Source: JAGVMG01 sp964461105
GTDB taxonomy: Bacteria > Chlamydiota > Chlamydiia > Chlamydiales > Rhabdochlamydiaceae
DNA length: 24,057 nt
Assembly (NCBI GenBank): GCA_964461105.1
Contig: CAYWSY010000024.1
Span: 1-24,057 of the forward strand
Direction: 5' to 3'
In this document: positions 14,688 through 21,948 of the stretch, one piece after another
Layout of the letters: each line of letters opens with the position of its first letter
Numbering within the stretch: position 1 is the stretch's first letter
Translations under genes and position numbers: made by a program
The notes under the pieces: model-generated
What the model was told of the DNA's origin: nothing
The model's database searches: none
Seen by the model: only the letters and a program-made list of their open reading frames with translations

Positions 14688-15784
14688 TCTTCGCCTTTAT
14701 GCTGTTTGGCTTGATCGCTAAGGGCTGCTAGTTTTTGTTGGTGAAAATAAGCTACGAGCCCTTCTGTAATTTGATCGAGATCCCCGTCCATAACCAGATT
14801 GAGCTTATACAGAGTTAAATCAATCCGATGATCAGTAACGCGGTTTTGAGAAAAATTATACGTCCGAATCCTCTCAGAACGATCTCCTGACCCCACTTGA
14901 GAGGAGCGTAAGGAGGCCATTTCCTGCTCTGCTTTCCTGCGTTTTTCTTCGGCAATTTTTGCCGTTAGCAAGCGCATTGCCTTGTCTTTATTCTTATGCT
15001 GAGAGCGCTCTTCTTGGCAATAGACAACAGTTCCTGTTGGGATGTGAGTAATACGGACGGCAGAGTCGGTCGTATTAACGTGCTGACCGCCAGCGCCAGA
15101 CGCTCGATAAGTATCGATCTTAAGTTCTTTTTCATCTAAAACGATCTGCTCATCCTCATCAGGCTCCATCAACACAGCAACTGTGATAGCCGAGGTATGA
15201 ACGCGCCCTTGCGTTTCGGTTTTTGGAACCCTTTGAACACGATGCGTTCCCGCTTCGTACTGCATCAAACGGTGAACATTCGGGCCGGAGATCACCATCA
15301 CATACTCTTTAAAGCCACCCATTTCAGACTCTGCGCAGGAAAGAAGCTCATACTTCCATCCTTTCTTGTCTGAATATTGCTTATACATGCGCACGCAATC
15401 ACCGACAAAAATAGCTGCCTCATCTCCCCCCGTTCCTGCACGCAATTCCACAATAACATTGCGGTTGTCTCGAGGATCAGGAGGGATCAACAGGGTTTCA
15501 AGCTTATGGGAATACGATGCGATCTGCTGCTCCAAAGAAGCGATCTCTTCGCGGATCACTTCTTGGAACTCAGGATCTTTTTCCGATTTTTGCAATTGGA
15601 GATTTTCTTCAAGTTGACGTTTGAGCGTCTCACACTTCTGCCATTGCTCTTGGATTTCAGAAAGATATGCATGTTCTTGAGCAAGTTCGCGGTATTGCTT
15701 CTGATCGCTAAGCACATCGCTTTGCCCCAGAAACTGTTCAACCTTCTCAAAGCGCTTGAGAAGTCGACGAATTTGCTCCTCCAT
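14684..15784 (-). CDS. prfA: Peptide chain release factor 1
   Basis: Recognises UAA and UAG stop codons and triggers peptide release. The 366-residue protein has the GGQ motif (GAGGQHVN, about residues 230-237), the HTSAITVAV segment and an RF1-type codon-recognition loop (HRVQRVPKTETQGRVHTS). The PxT tripeptide anticodon reads PKT here instead of the more common PAT or PVT. The ATG at 15784 has AGGG 6 nt upstream. The gene lies 22 nt after rpmE and overlaps prmC. Confidence 0.97.
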   Translation of the reverse strand: MEEQIRRLLKRFEKVEQFLGQSDVLSDQKQYRELAQEHAYLSEIQEQWQKCETLKRQLEENLQLQKSEKDPEFQEVIREEIASLEQQIASYSHKLETLLIPPDPRDNRNVIVELRAGTGGDEAAIFVGDCVRMYKQYSDKKGWKYELLSCAESEMGGFKEYVMVISGPNVHRLMQYEAGTHRVQRVPKTETQGRVHTSAITVAVLMEPDEDEQIVLDEKELKIDTYRASGAGGQHVNTTDSAVRITHIPTGTVVYCQEERSQHKNKDKAMRLLTAKIAEEKRRKAEQEMASLRSSQVGSGDRSERIRTYNFSQNRVTDHRIDLTLYKLNLVMDGDLDQITEGLVAYFHQQKLAALSDQAKQHKGED

Positions 15785-15806
15785 GATCTACCCTAAGAAT
15801 GAGATG

Positions 15807-16118
15807 TTAGGTCGCTTTCTTCTTGCGAACAACTTTCTTTTTTTCAGGCTCAGCTGGAGTCTCTTCTTTAACTTCGGGCTTTTTGGCATAACGCTTAACA
15901 AACTTATCTACTCTACCCTCAGAATCCACAAACTGTTTGCTCTTAGTAAAGAACGGATGGGACGCAGAAGAAATCGGCATACGGTATGCAGGATACTCCT
16001 TCCCTTCAAACGTTTCTTTTTCTTTAGGCTGGAGCGTGCTTCCGCAAATAAACTTAAATCCTGTAGAAGAATCGATAAATAAAACTTCTTGATATGGAGG
16101 ATGACCTTGCTTTTTCAT
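15807..16118 (-). CDS. rpmE: 50S ribosomal protein L31 type B with charged tail
   Basis: A large-subunit protein near the central protuberance bridge. The sequence has HPPYQEVLFIDSSTGFKF, then SSASHPFFTKSKQFVDSEGRVDKFVKRY, the type B (zinc-independent) pattern. Only one cysteine remains (FICGST), so the four-cysteine zinc site of type A is absent. The 103 residues exceed the usual 80-90 because of a Glu/Lys-rich tail (KKPEVKEETPAEPEKKKVVR...). AAAGGAG lies 12 nt before the ATG at 16118, a long spacing. It is the first gene of the block leading to prfA. Confidence 0.95.
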   Translation of the reverse strand: MKKQGHPPYQEVLFIDSSTGFKFICGSTLQPKEKETFEGKEYPAYRMPISSASHPFFTKSKQFVDSEGRVDKFVKRYAKKPEVKEETPAEPEKKKVVRKKKAT

Positions 16119-16198
16119 AACTCAAAAAAACTCCTTTAAAATGTCGAAAGTGTACAGTAAAACTCAACTGCAGATAAAAAACAAGTGGAAAACCAACC
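16119..16198. other. 80-bp junction between two chlamydial synteny blocks
   Basis: AT-rich spacer between the 71-residue ORF and rpmE. On the minus strand it carries the rpmE Shine-Dalgarno and a weak possible promoter (TTATCT, 17 nt, TACACT). I see no terminator, tRNA or repeat. In C. trachomatis the genes on its two sides are far apart (from memory). Confidence 0.35.
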
Positions 16199-16414
16199 CT
16201 ATCCCTCGCGCTGACGAGCTAAATAAGCCATACGAGCGGTCAACAATCCTTCCAACACCCCTTCTTCATACCGAAAATAGGGATGATTCTCTAACTCGGG
16301 GAAGTCGTTAGGCTGGAGAAGATCGTCTTCCGTTAACCCCGGCACAATCTGCTGAGCGCAAGATTTCAGTTTATCCCGCTGCGCCGCGACCATAGAATCA
16401 AATAATTCCTGCAC
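16199..16414 (-). CDS. Conserved-looking small protein of unknown function, coupled to tadA
   Basis: 71 residues starting at GTG 16414, with AGGAG 7 nt upstream inside tadA and a 17-nt overlap with tadA, so it is very probably translated by coupling. The sequence is balanced and helix-prone (LTEDDLLQPNDFPELENHPY, then FRYEEGVLEGLLTARMAYLA), acidic in the middle, with one cysteine and no membrane segment. I recognise no domain. It may be an accessory of TadA or simply share its transcript. Confidence 0.7.
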   Translation of the reverse strand: MQELFDSMVAAQRDKLKSCAQQIVPGLTEDDLLQPNDFPELENHPYFRYEEGVLEGLLTARMAYLARQREG

Positions 16415-16871
16415 ACTTACTCTCCTCTCTTCGTTTGCGAAAAAATCGACGCATTAACTCTGCACTCTCCTCTGCTAACACCCCTTTGCGAACAACAATA
16501 GGATGAATGGGATGGACTTCATCAAGGATATTAACCCAACTCCCATGCGCCCCATGGCGAAGATCTGGAGCGCCCCAAACCAATGTTCCAATTCGAGAGA
16601 GCAACATTGCGCCGGCGCACATGGAGCACGGCTCTAAAGTGCAGTATAAGGTTGTTTCAGAAAGCCGCCAATTATCCAAGACGCGAGCACCCTCTCGCAG
16701 ACAGATCATCTCCGCATGCATCGTGGCATCTTTTTCCCCTTCGACCCTGTTGTGAGCCGCTGCGATTACAGTCCTGTTATAGACTAATACCGCCCCGACA
16801 GGGACCTCTCCCCTATCAAAACCCTTTTGAGCCTCTTGCAGTGCCTGGCGCATCCACTCTTCATCGCACAC
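16398..16871 (-). CDS. tadA: tRNA-specific adenosine deaminase
   Basis: Deaminates A34 to inosine in tRNA-Arg(ACG), letting it read CGU/CGC/CGA. The 157-residue zinc enzyme shows the deaminase motifs HAE (H52, catalytic E54) and PCSMC (P81, C82, C85), plus the EVPVGAVLV substrate loop. The start is GTG at 16871, with GGGGAG 9 nt upstream; the upstream gene's TGA (16861-16863) overlaps its first codons by 11 nt. This matches the C. trachomatis yfhC position near rpsO and pnp. Confidence 0.96.
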   Translation of the reverse strand: MCDEEWMRQALQEAQKGFDRGEVPVGAVLVYNRTVIAAAHNRVEGEKDATMHAEMICLREGARVLDNWRLSETTLYCTLEPCSMCAGAMLLSRIGTLVWGAPDLRHGAHGSWVNILDEVHPIHPIVVRKGVLAEESAELMRRFFRKRREESKCAGII

Positions 16872-17532
16872 TAGAGAGCTCCCCTATTTTTTTATGAAGC
16901 TGTCCAATTTGTTTTTTAAGACCATCTGTATCGATGACATATTTTTTCTCTAACCCCTGTAACCGCTTTTCATATTTATCAGTCAGTTTTTGAATCTGAG
17001 CCTCGTAACGGGCCTTGACCGCTTCAATCGACTCCTCAGAGACTTCTTGAGCAGTCTCCACCGGCTCTGCCTCCGCTGCAGCTCTCAATGCTTCAAACGT
17101 CTTTAAACCAAAACTTACAGAATTCATTACAGCAAAGAAATAGGTCCTTTTTGCGCCGAATTGTGCAACTGCTTCTTTAAGCATGCGGGCTGCCGTCGAT
17201 TCTTCAATAGATTCAATCTCATCAAATTTTGGATTGATCTTCATTAACTCTGATGCAAAATACTGGTAAATCTCCCCATTTTTCATAACCCAGCGCGCAA
17301 TCGCCCACTCAGCAAATGCCTCATTGCCCTCTGCGATCTCTTGAATGCTCGCCTTTACGATCTCGTCTGCAGTCAACTTGTCTGTGGCCTTTTTTTGAAA
17401 ATGCTTACTGACGAATTGAGGATGCTGACGCAAATACTCTCCTTTAATATCCTTTCTAATTAATTGAAAAATTTCATTTTCCCAGAGCTTAAGTTTAGCA
17501 AACTTTATTTGAGACAAATCTTCTTGGATCAT
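16861..17532 (-). CDS. Conserved hypothetical protein with C-terminal coiled coil
   Basis: 223 residues from the ATG at 17532, which has GAAGGG 6 nt upstream. An ATG-less extension to 17601 would overlap the -35 box of its own promoter, so the shorter start is preferred. The first ~145 residues are helix-rich (LTADEIVKASIQEIAEGNEA, EWAIARWVMKNGEIYQYFAS) with no signal peptide or membrane segment. Residues of about 150-223 are a heptad-like charged coil (VKARYEAQIQKLTDKYEKRL, GLKKQIGQLHKKIGELSSV). It overlaps tadA and is transcribed divergently from rpsO. The location corresponds to the uncharacterised genes beside yfhC in C. trachomatis (around CT845); I assign no function. A secreted or structural role is only speculation. 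Confidence 0.8.
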   Translation of the reverse strand: MIQEDLSQIKFAKLKLWENEIFQLIRKDIKGEYLRQHPQFVSKHFQKKATDKLTADEIVKASIQEIAEGNEAFAEWAIARWVMKNGEIYQYFASELMKINPKFDEIESIEESTAARMLKEAVAQFGAKRTYFFAVMNSVSFGLKTFEALRAAAEAEPVETAQEVSEESIEAVKARYEAQIQKLTDKYEKRLQGLEKKYVIDTDGLKKQIGQLHKKIGELSSVR

Positions 17533-17572
17533 TTTTTTCCCTTCTGTGGTAGAATGCATTAAGACTGAAGTA

Positions 17573-17601
17573 AAGTTAAGGCTGTGTACCCAAATTGTCA
17601 A
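17573..17601 (-). promoter_or_regulatory. Promoter of the coiled-coil protein-tadA operon
   Basis: Minus strand: perfect TTGACA (17601-17596), 17-nt spacer, TAACTT (17578-17573). The -10 box ends 40 nt before the ATG at 17532. It is back-to-back with the rpsO promoter; the two -35 boxes are 39 nt apart. Confidence 0.65.
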
Positions 17602-17640
17602 TAGGAAAGACCTTGAGCTCTCGCAAGTGTGATTTTATGG

Positions 17641-17670
17641 TTGATCTCTTAAAGGCGTTTCAGGTACAAT
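17641..17670 (+). promoter_or_regulatory. Promoter of rpsO
   Basis: TTGATC (17641-17646), an 18-nt spacer and TACAAT (17665-17670). Initiation near 17677 gives a leader of about 64 nt before the rpsO ATG, enough room for the S15 translational autoregulation known in other bacteria, though I see no clear pseudoknot by eye. Confidence 0.65.
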
Positions 17671-17740
17671 AAGGTCAATGTTTTACAATTAAAAGTTTGT
17701 CTACCTTTTTATAAACTCTCAATCACGGGGAGAAGTTTTA

Positions 17741-18010
17741 ATGTCTTTAGATAAGGGTACCAAGGAAGAAATTACCAAGAAGTTTCAACTTCACGAGAAA
17801 GATACAGGATCTGCCGATGTTCAAATTGCGATCCTCACAGAAAGAATCGCTGAATTAACAGAGCACCTCAAGCTCGCTCCTAAGGATCATGGATCCAGAC
17901 TGGCGTTGCTTAAGCTTGTTGGACAACGTCGCAAGCTACTTGACTATCTTAATTCAACTGACACAAAACGCTATCAAAGCTTAATTGTCCGCTTGAACCT
18001 CCGCAAGTAA
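17741..18010 (+). CDS. rpsO: 30S ribosomal protein S15
   Basis: A primary 16S rRNA-binding protein that organises the platform of the small subunit. It has 89 residues, the normal length, with the family stretches FQLHEKDTGSADVQIAILTE, RIAELTEHLKLAPKDHGSR, and LVGQRRKLLDYL. A GGGGAGAAG Shine-Dalgarno (17727-17735) precedes the ATG. It is followed by its own strong terminator and then by pnp, the common bacterial rpsO-pnp order. Confidence 0.98.
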   Translation: MSLDKGTKEEITKKFQLHEKDTGSADVQIAILTERIAELTEHLKLAPKDHGSRLALLKLVGQRRKLLDYLNSTDTKRYQSLIVRLNLRK

Positions 18011-18025
18011 GAATTTTTCTCTTGT

Positions 18026-18064
18026 AAAAGCCGCTTAAGGACACTCTTAAGCGGCTTTTTTTTT
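18026..18064 (+). terminator. Intrinsic terminator after rpsO
   Basis: Arms AAAAGCCGCTTAAG (18026-18039) and CTTAAGCGGCTTTT (18046-18059) are perfectly complementary (14 bp) around a 6-nt loop, followed by an unbroken T-run to 18064. A textbook Rho-independent terminator 15 nt after the rpsO stop. Confidence 0.93.
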
Positions 18065-18093
18065 GGCCTTTATACCCAAACAACTGTTATAGT
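18063..18093 (+). promoter_or_regulatory. Possible promoter of pnp
   Basis: TTGGCC (18063-18068) and TATAGT (18088-18093) with a 19-nt spacer; the -35 overlaps the end of the rpsO terminator. It is a weak match, but the strong terminator before it implies that pnp needs a promoter here. Initiation near 18100 would place the leader hairpin about 10-20 nt from the transcript start. Confidence 0.4.
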
Positions 18094-18109
18094 ACTACTG
18101 TTCGGCTGT

Positions 18110-18167
18110 GATGAAATGCCCAGCTCATAGGAAAACTTTTGTTTTCCTATGAGCTGGTCAATTCATC
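18110..18167 (+). promoter_or_regulatory. Long stem-loop in the pnp leader
   Basis: Arm CCAGCTCATAGGAAAAC (18120-18136), loop TTTT (18137-18140) and the exact 17-nt complement (18141-18157). Below a 4x4 internal loop a further 6-bp helix, GATGAA (18110-18115) with TTCATC (18162-18167), extends the structure. No T-run follows, so it is not a terminator. It ends 41 nt before the pnp start. In E. coli a double-stranded pnp leader is cut by RNase III and then controlled by PNPase itself; the same logic is inferred here. Confidence 0.7.
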
Positions 18168-18208
18168 CTCCGACGGAATCAATCATACTACATCTTTAGG
18201 AGAATATC

Positions 18209-20320
18209 ATGTTCAATCAACATCAAACTTCTGTCTCAGTTGGAGGACGCGAGATCGTCTTCGAAACAGGAAAAATCGCAAGGCAAGCCAATGGAGCCGT
18301 CATGCTTCGTTCCGGCGATACCATGATCTTAGCAACCGCTTGTGCTGCCTCTACGGCATCCCCTGATATCGACTTTTTACCTTTACGCGTCGACTACCAG
18401 GAAAAATTTTCCGCAGCAGGAAAAACTCTTGGCGGATTCATCAAAAGAGAAGGACGACCGACCCAAAAGGAAATTCTGACAAGCCGATTAATCGATCGTC
18501 CACTCCGCCCTATGTTTGAAGAGGGTTTTTATAAGGAAGTGCAACTCCTTGCGTATGTCTATTCTTATGATGGAGTACACTCCCCTGATCCTCTCTCCAT
18601 CTGCGCATGCTCTGCTGCGCTTGTCATTTCCGATATTCCGCTGGTCAAGCCAGTTGGAGCTGTTCGCGTGGGATTAATTGGCGATACATTCGTAATCAAT
18701 CCGACTATTGAAGAAATGGAAAAATCACGCCTTGATCTGATGTTAGCGGGAACGGAAGATGCTATTTTAATGATCGAGGGCTATTGCGACTTTTTAACAG
18801 AGGAACAAATTCTCGAAGCGATCGAAGAGGGTCATGCTGCAATTCAAAAAATCTGCCAGGCACTCCTCGATTGGCAAAAATTAATTGGCAAAGCAAAAAA
18901 TAAAGAGGGACTACGCCTCCATTCTCCTGAATTAAAAAGTGAAATGCAGACGCTTGTCGGATCAAAGCTCTCCACGGCCTTGCGCATTAAAGAAAAACAA
19001 GCGAGAGAAGATGCAGTAACCGTCATTTCAGAAGAAATGGTCGCTCACTTCCTTCCAGAAGACTCAACGCCTCGTTTTAGCAAAACTGATGTCATGGGCG
19101 CTTTTAAAAATGCTCAGTCCGATATTTTGCGCAAAATGATCCTAACCGAAGGGATTCGAAGCGATGGAAGGACTTGCGATCAGATCCGTCCTATCGACAT
19201 CGAGCTCTCTCTTCTTCCGCGCACACATGGAAGCGCGCTATTCACGCGTGGAGAGACGCAAGCAATTGCGGTTACTACGCTCGGTGGAGAGCAAATGGCC
19301 ATGCGCTCTGAGAATCTCGATGGAGATGTCAGCAGCCGATTTTATTTACAATACTTCTTCCCTCCCTTCTCGGTTGGTGAAGTGGGAAGAATGGGCTCAC
19401 CTGGGCGTCGTGAAATTGGCCACGGAAAACTAGCTGAGCGCTCCATTGAAATGGTCCTTCCCCTTCAAGAGGACTTTCCCTATGTAATCCGCCTTGAATC
19501 GAACATCACCGAATCTAACGGCTCCTCTTCAATGGCATCAGTTTGCGGCGGCTGCTTAGCGCTGATGGATGCGGGTGTGCCAATTAAACGCCCGATTTCC
19601 GGGATTGCAATGGGTCTTATTATCGAGGATGACAAGTATGCCATCCTCTCTGATATCCTCGGTGTCGAAGATGCTCTTGGCGACATGGACTTTAAATTAA
19701 CTGGAGATGCGCAAGGGATCACTGCATTCCAACTCGATATCAAAGTGGAAGGGATCAATAAAGAGATCATGAAAGCAGCGTTGCTCCAAGCCAAACAAGG
19801 ACGCACGCACATCCTTCAAAAAATGATCGCCGCTTGCCCTAAACCTAAAGAGCATCTCTCAACCTATGCGCCACGCATTGAAACAGTCCAGATCAAGCCG
19901 AGCAAAATTGGAATCGTCATTGGCCCTGGCGGCAAGCAGATCCGCGCTATTGTCGAAGAGACAGGTGCTCAGATTGATATTGATGATAGTGGTTTGATCA
20001 GCATTTCTGCGACCAATAACGATGCAATGCAACGCGCTAAAGAAATCATCCATAATCTGACCGCAGAAGCTGAGATCGGCAAGGTTTATATGGGTAAAGT
20101 CGTTTCGATCGTTGCCTTTGGATGTTTTGTTGAAATCATTGGCAAAGAAGGACTCTGCCATATTTCTGAACTCTCCCACAGTAGAGTGGCGAACGTATCA
20201 GATGTCGTAAAAGAAGGGCAAGCACTTGAAGTCAAAGTGATCGACATCAATGACCGTGGACAAATCCGCCTCAGTCACAAAGCGTGCCTTCCTGCTCCCC
20301 TGCCAGCTGGAAAAGCATAA
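18209..20320 (+). CDS. pnp: Polyribonucleotide nucleotidyltransferase (PNPase)
   Basis: A phosphorolytic 3'-5' exoribonuclease of mRNA turnover, working as a trimer. Its 703 residues are the normal length. The order is first RNase PH domain (residues ~10-145, FIKREGRPTQKEILTSRLID), helical linker, second RNase PH domain (~310-540, GTRGETQAI-like LFTRGETQAIAV; SNITESNGSSSMASVCGG), KH domain (~560-620, GxxG loop GPGG) and S1 domain (~622-692, GKVVSIVAFGCFVEI). AGGAG lies 6 nt before the ATG. It follows the leader stem-loop and ends at a hairpin shared with the convergent gene. Confidence 0.98.
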   Translation: MFNQHQTSVSVGGREIVFETGKIARQANGAVMLRSGDTMILATACAASTASPDIDFLPLRVDYQEKFSAAGKTLGGFIKREGRPTQKEILTSRLIDRPLRPMFEEGFYKEVQLLAYVYSYDGVHSPDPLSICACSAALVISDIPLVKPVGAVRVGLIGDTFVINPTIEEMEKSRLDLMLAGTEDAILMIEGYCDFLTEEQILEAIEEGHAAIQKICQALLDWQKLIGKAKNKEGLRLHSPELKSEMQTLVGSKLSTALRIKEKQAREDAVTVISEEMVAHFLPEDSTPRFSKTDVMGAFKNAQSDILRKMILTEGIRSDGRTCDQIRPIDIELSLLPRTHGSALFTRGETQAIAVTTLGGEQMAMRSENLDGDVSSRFYLQYFFPPFSVGEVGRMGSPGRREIGHGKLAERSIEMVLPLQEDFPYVIRLESNITESNGSSSMASVCGGCLALMDAGVPIKRPISGIAMGLIIEDDKYAILSDILGVEDALGDMDFKLTGDAQGITAFQLDIKVEGINKEIMKAALLQAKQGRTHILQKMIAACPKPKEHLSTYAPRIETVQIKPSKIGIVIGPGGKQIRAIVEETGAQIDIDDSGLISISATNNDAMQRAKEIIHNLTAEAEIGKVYMGKVVSIVAFGCFVEIIGKEGLCHISELSHSRVANVSDVVKEGQALEVKVIDINDRGQIRLSHKACLPAPLPAGKA

Positions 20321-20334
20321 CTTGGCTATTACGA

Positions 20335-20359
20335 GGTGAGCCGCTATAGGCGGCTCACC
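20335..20359. terminator. Hairpin between convergent pnp and the OppA-like gene
   Basis: GGTGAGCCGC (20335-20344) and GCGGCTCACC (20350-20359) form a perfect 10-bp GC-rich stem with loop TATAG. It is 14 nt after the pnp stop and 4 nt beyond the stop of the opposing gene, so it probably serves both strands, although the flanking T-runs are poor (ATTCTT on the plus side). Confidence 0.75.
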
Positions 20360-20363
20360 ATTC

Positions 20364-21929
20364 TTAAAACTTCGCTTCCCTAAAATCAATGCATCCAGAC
20401 TTATCGATGATAAAGCCTTTAAGTCCCCTATTGGTCATATATTTGTACGTATCGACGTAAATTGGAATCACTGGCATCTCATCTATAAGCATTTTTTCTG
20501 CAGCTCTTAAATATTCCTGACGAGCACCCTGATCAGAGGCCTGGGAAGCGGTTTCAATCAGTTGTTTATACGCATCACTTTCCCAGAAAGACGCATTGTA
20601 AGGAAAGTCCCTCTCTTTAAAAATTTCAAGATGGTAGAGGGGATCGTTATAGACGGCGCTGCGCAAACAGCCTCCCATTTGGAATGTTCCACGATTAAAA
20701 TGACTTGCAAACACACTCCACTCGGAACCTTCAATCTTCACATCAATGCCAAAGACTTCAGACCATCGTTGCTGGATTGCTTCCGCAAGGGTTTTTTGTC
20801 CTGTAATCGTGCTGTGGCTCAAGATCACCTGCGGCAGAGTCTCTCTTGTGAGCCCTAGTTCCTTTAACCCCTCTTCAAAAAGCTCGCGAGCAAGAGTCTC
20901 ATCTACACTCACCTTCATCTCCTCTTCAGTAAGCAAAGACAAATTTCGAGGAACTGGGCTATGATGGGGCAAGCACCCTAAAAAGATATGATCAGTCAAT
21001 TGTTTCCGATCCAGTGCAAGTCCAAATGCTTTGCGCAATGTTCTGGATGTATAGGGAAATTGCTGAGTATTGACATAGATCCAATAGGTGCGAGCAACAT
21101 CTTGAAATTGAATCTGATTGAGATCGATTGCGGATGAGAGGGCATCTAAAGGAAGAGTGGTCAGCGGATCTCCGATAAAATCGATCTCCCCCTTTTCAAA
21201 CAAAGACAAGACCGTCATGGGATCTTTGATAAAAGAAAAATTGATGACAGGAAAAAAGACACTCTCAACATCCCAGTAGCTAGGATTTCTGAATAAATCA
21301 ATGGCGACATCATGTTTCCACTGCTGCAAGGTATAGGGGCCATTAAAAACAGTTGGCACACTCTCTTTTGAAAAAAGCGGGGAATAAACCGGATGTGTTA
21401 ACAAATCAAGGAAATAAGGAGCTGGATGTTCAAGAGTGACTCGAAGTGTGCGTTCATCGATAACATCAATGCCAACTTCGTCTAATGAGACTTGTCCTAA
21501 CTTGGCGCGCTTCCCATTTTTAATGATATAAAATAGATCAGAGCGCATACACAAGCTATCAGGTTCAAGAGCCCATTTCCATGCATTAGCAAATTGGAGC
21601 GCTGTAACCGGTTCTCCGTTCGACCAAACGTGAGGGCGCAAAGTGAACGTATACGTTGTTTGGTCGGGAGAAATTTCTAAATGCTCTGCTGCTGCAAGCT
21701 GGCAAACTCCTTGGGAATCTACGCGAGTTAACCCTTCAAAAAGAAGCCTCTCCAATACTCTGCAACGAAGATCGATGCCAATATGAGGATGCAATGAGAG
21801 GGGATCCCCCTCTTGAAAATTCAGTTTCAACGTCTCTGTCTTCAAAGCTTTTGTAATTTTCGGCACCTTAAACATCATCAGCAGTAAAGCAACACCTATA
21901 GCCCCTATGCAAAATAGCAACCGCTTCAT
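20364..21929 (-). CDS. Oligopeptide ABC transporter substrate-binding protein, OppA-like
   Basis: 521 residues. It has an N-terminal hydrophobic segment (about residues 4-20, LLFCIGAIGVALLLMMF) acting as signal peptide or membrane anchor; no lipobox is visible. A family 5 solute-binding domain follows from about residue 35 (NFQEGDPLSLHPHIG, RLLFEGLTRVD, TYTFTLRPHVWSNGEPVTA, and the C-terminal EMPVIPIYVDTYKY). It probably captures peptides in the periplasm for an Opp transporter whose permease and ATPase genes are not in the window. AGGAGG lies 5 nt before the ATG at 21929, 19 nt after the upstream paralogue. It is clearly a duplicate of the C-terminal part of that neighbour. Substrate is unknown. 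Confidence 0.92.
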   Translation of the reverse strand: MKRLLFCIGAIGVALLLMMFKVPKITKALKTETLKLNFQEGDPLSLHPHIGIDLRCRVLERLLFEGLTRVDSQGVCQLAAAEHLEISPDQTTYTFTLRPHVWSNGEPVTALQFANAWKWALEPDSLCMRSDLFYIIKNGKRAKLGQVSLDEVGIDVIDERTLRVTLEHPAPYFLDLLTHPVYSPLFSKESVPTVFNGPYTLQQWKHDVAIDLFRNPSYWDVESVFFPVINFSFIKDPMTVLSLFEKGEIDFIGDPLTTLPLDALSSAIDLNQIQFQDVARTYWIYVNTQQFPYTSRTLRKAFGLALDRKQLTDHIFLGCLPHHSPVPRNLSLLTEEEMKVSVDETLARELFEEGLKELGLTRETLPQVILSHSTITGQKTLAEAIQQRWSEVFGIDVKIEGSEWSVFASHFNRGTFQMGGCLRSAVYNDPLYHLEIFKERDFPYNASFWESDAYKQLIETASQASDQGARQEYLRAAEKMLIDEMPVIPIYVDTYKYMTNRGLKGFIIDKSGCIDFREAKF

Positions 21930-21948
21930 TAATTCCTCCTTGAGACTC

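Noticed and set aside
17533..17601. N-terminal extension of the coiled-coil protein to 17601
   Set aside because: The extension would start within the -35 box of the gene's own promoter, and the internal ATG at 17532 has a proper GAAGGG Shine-Dalgarno.
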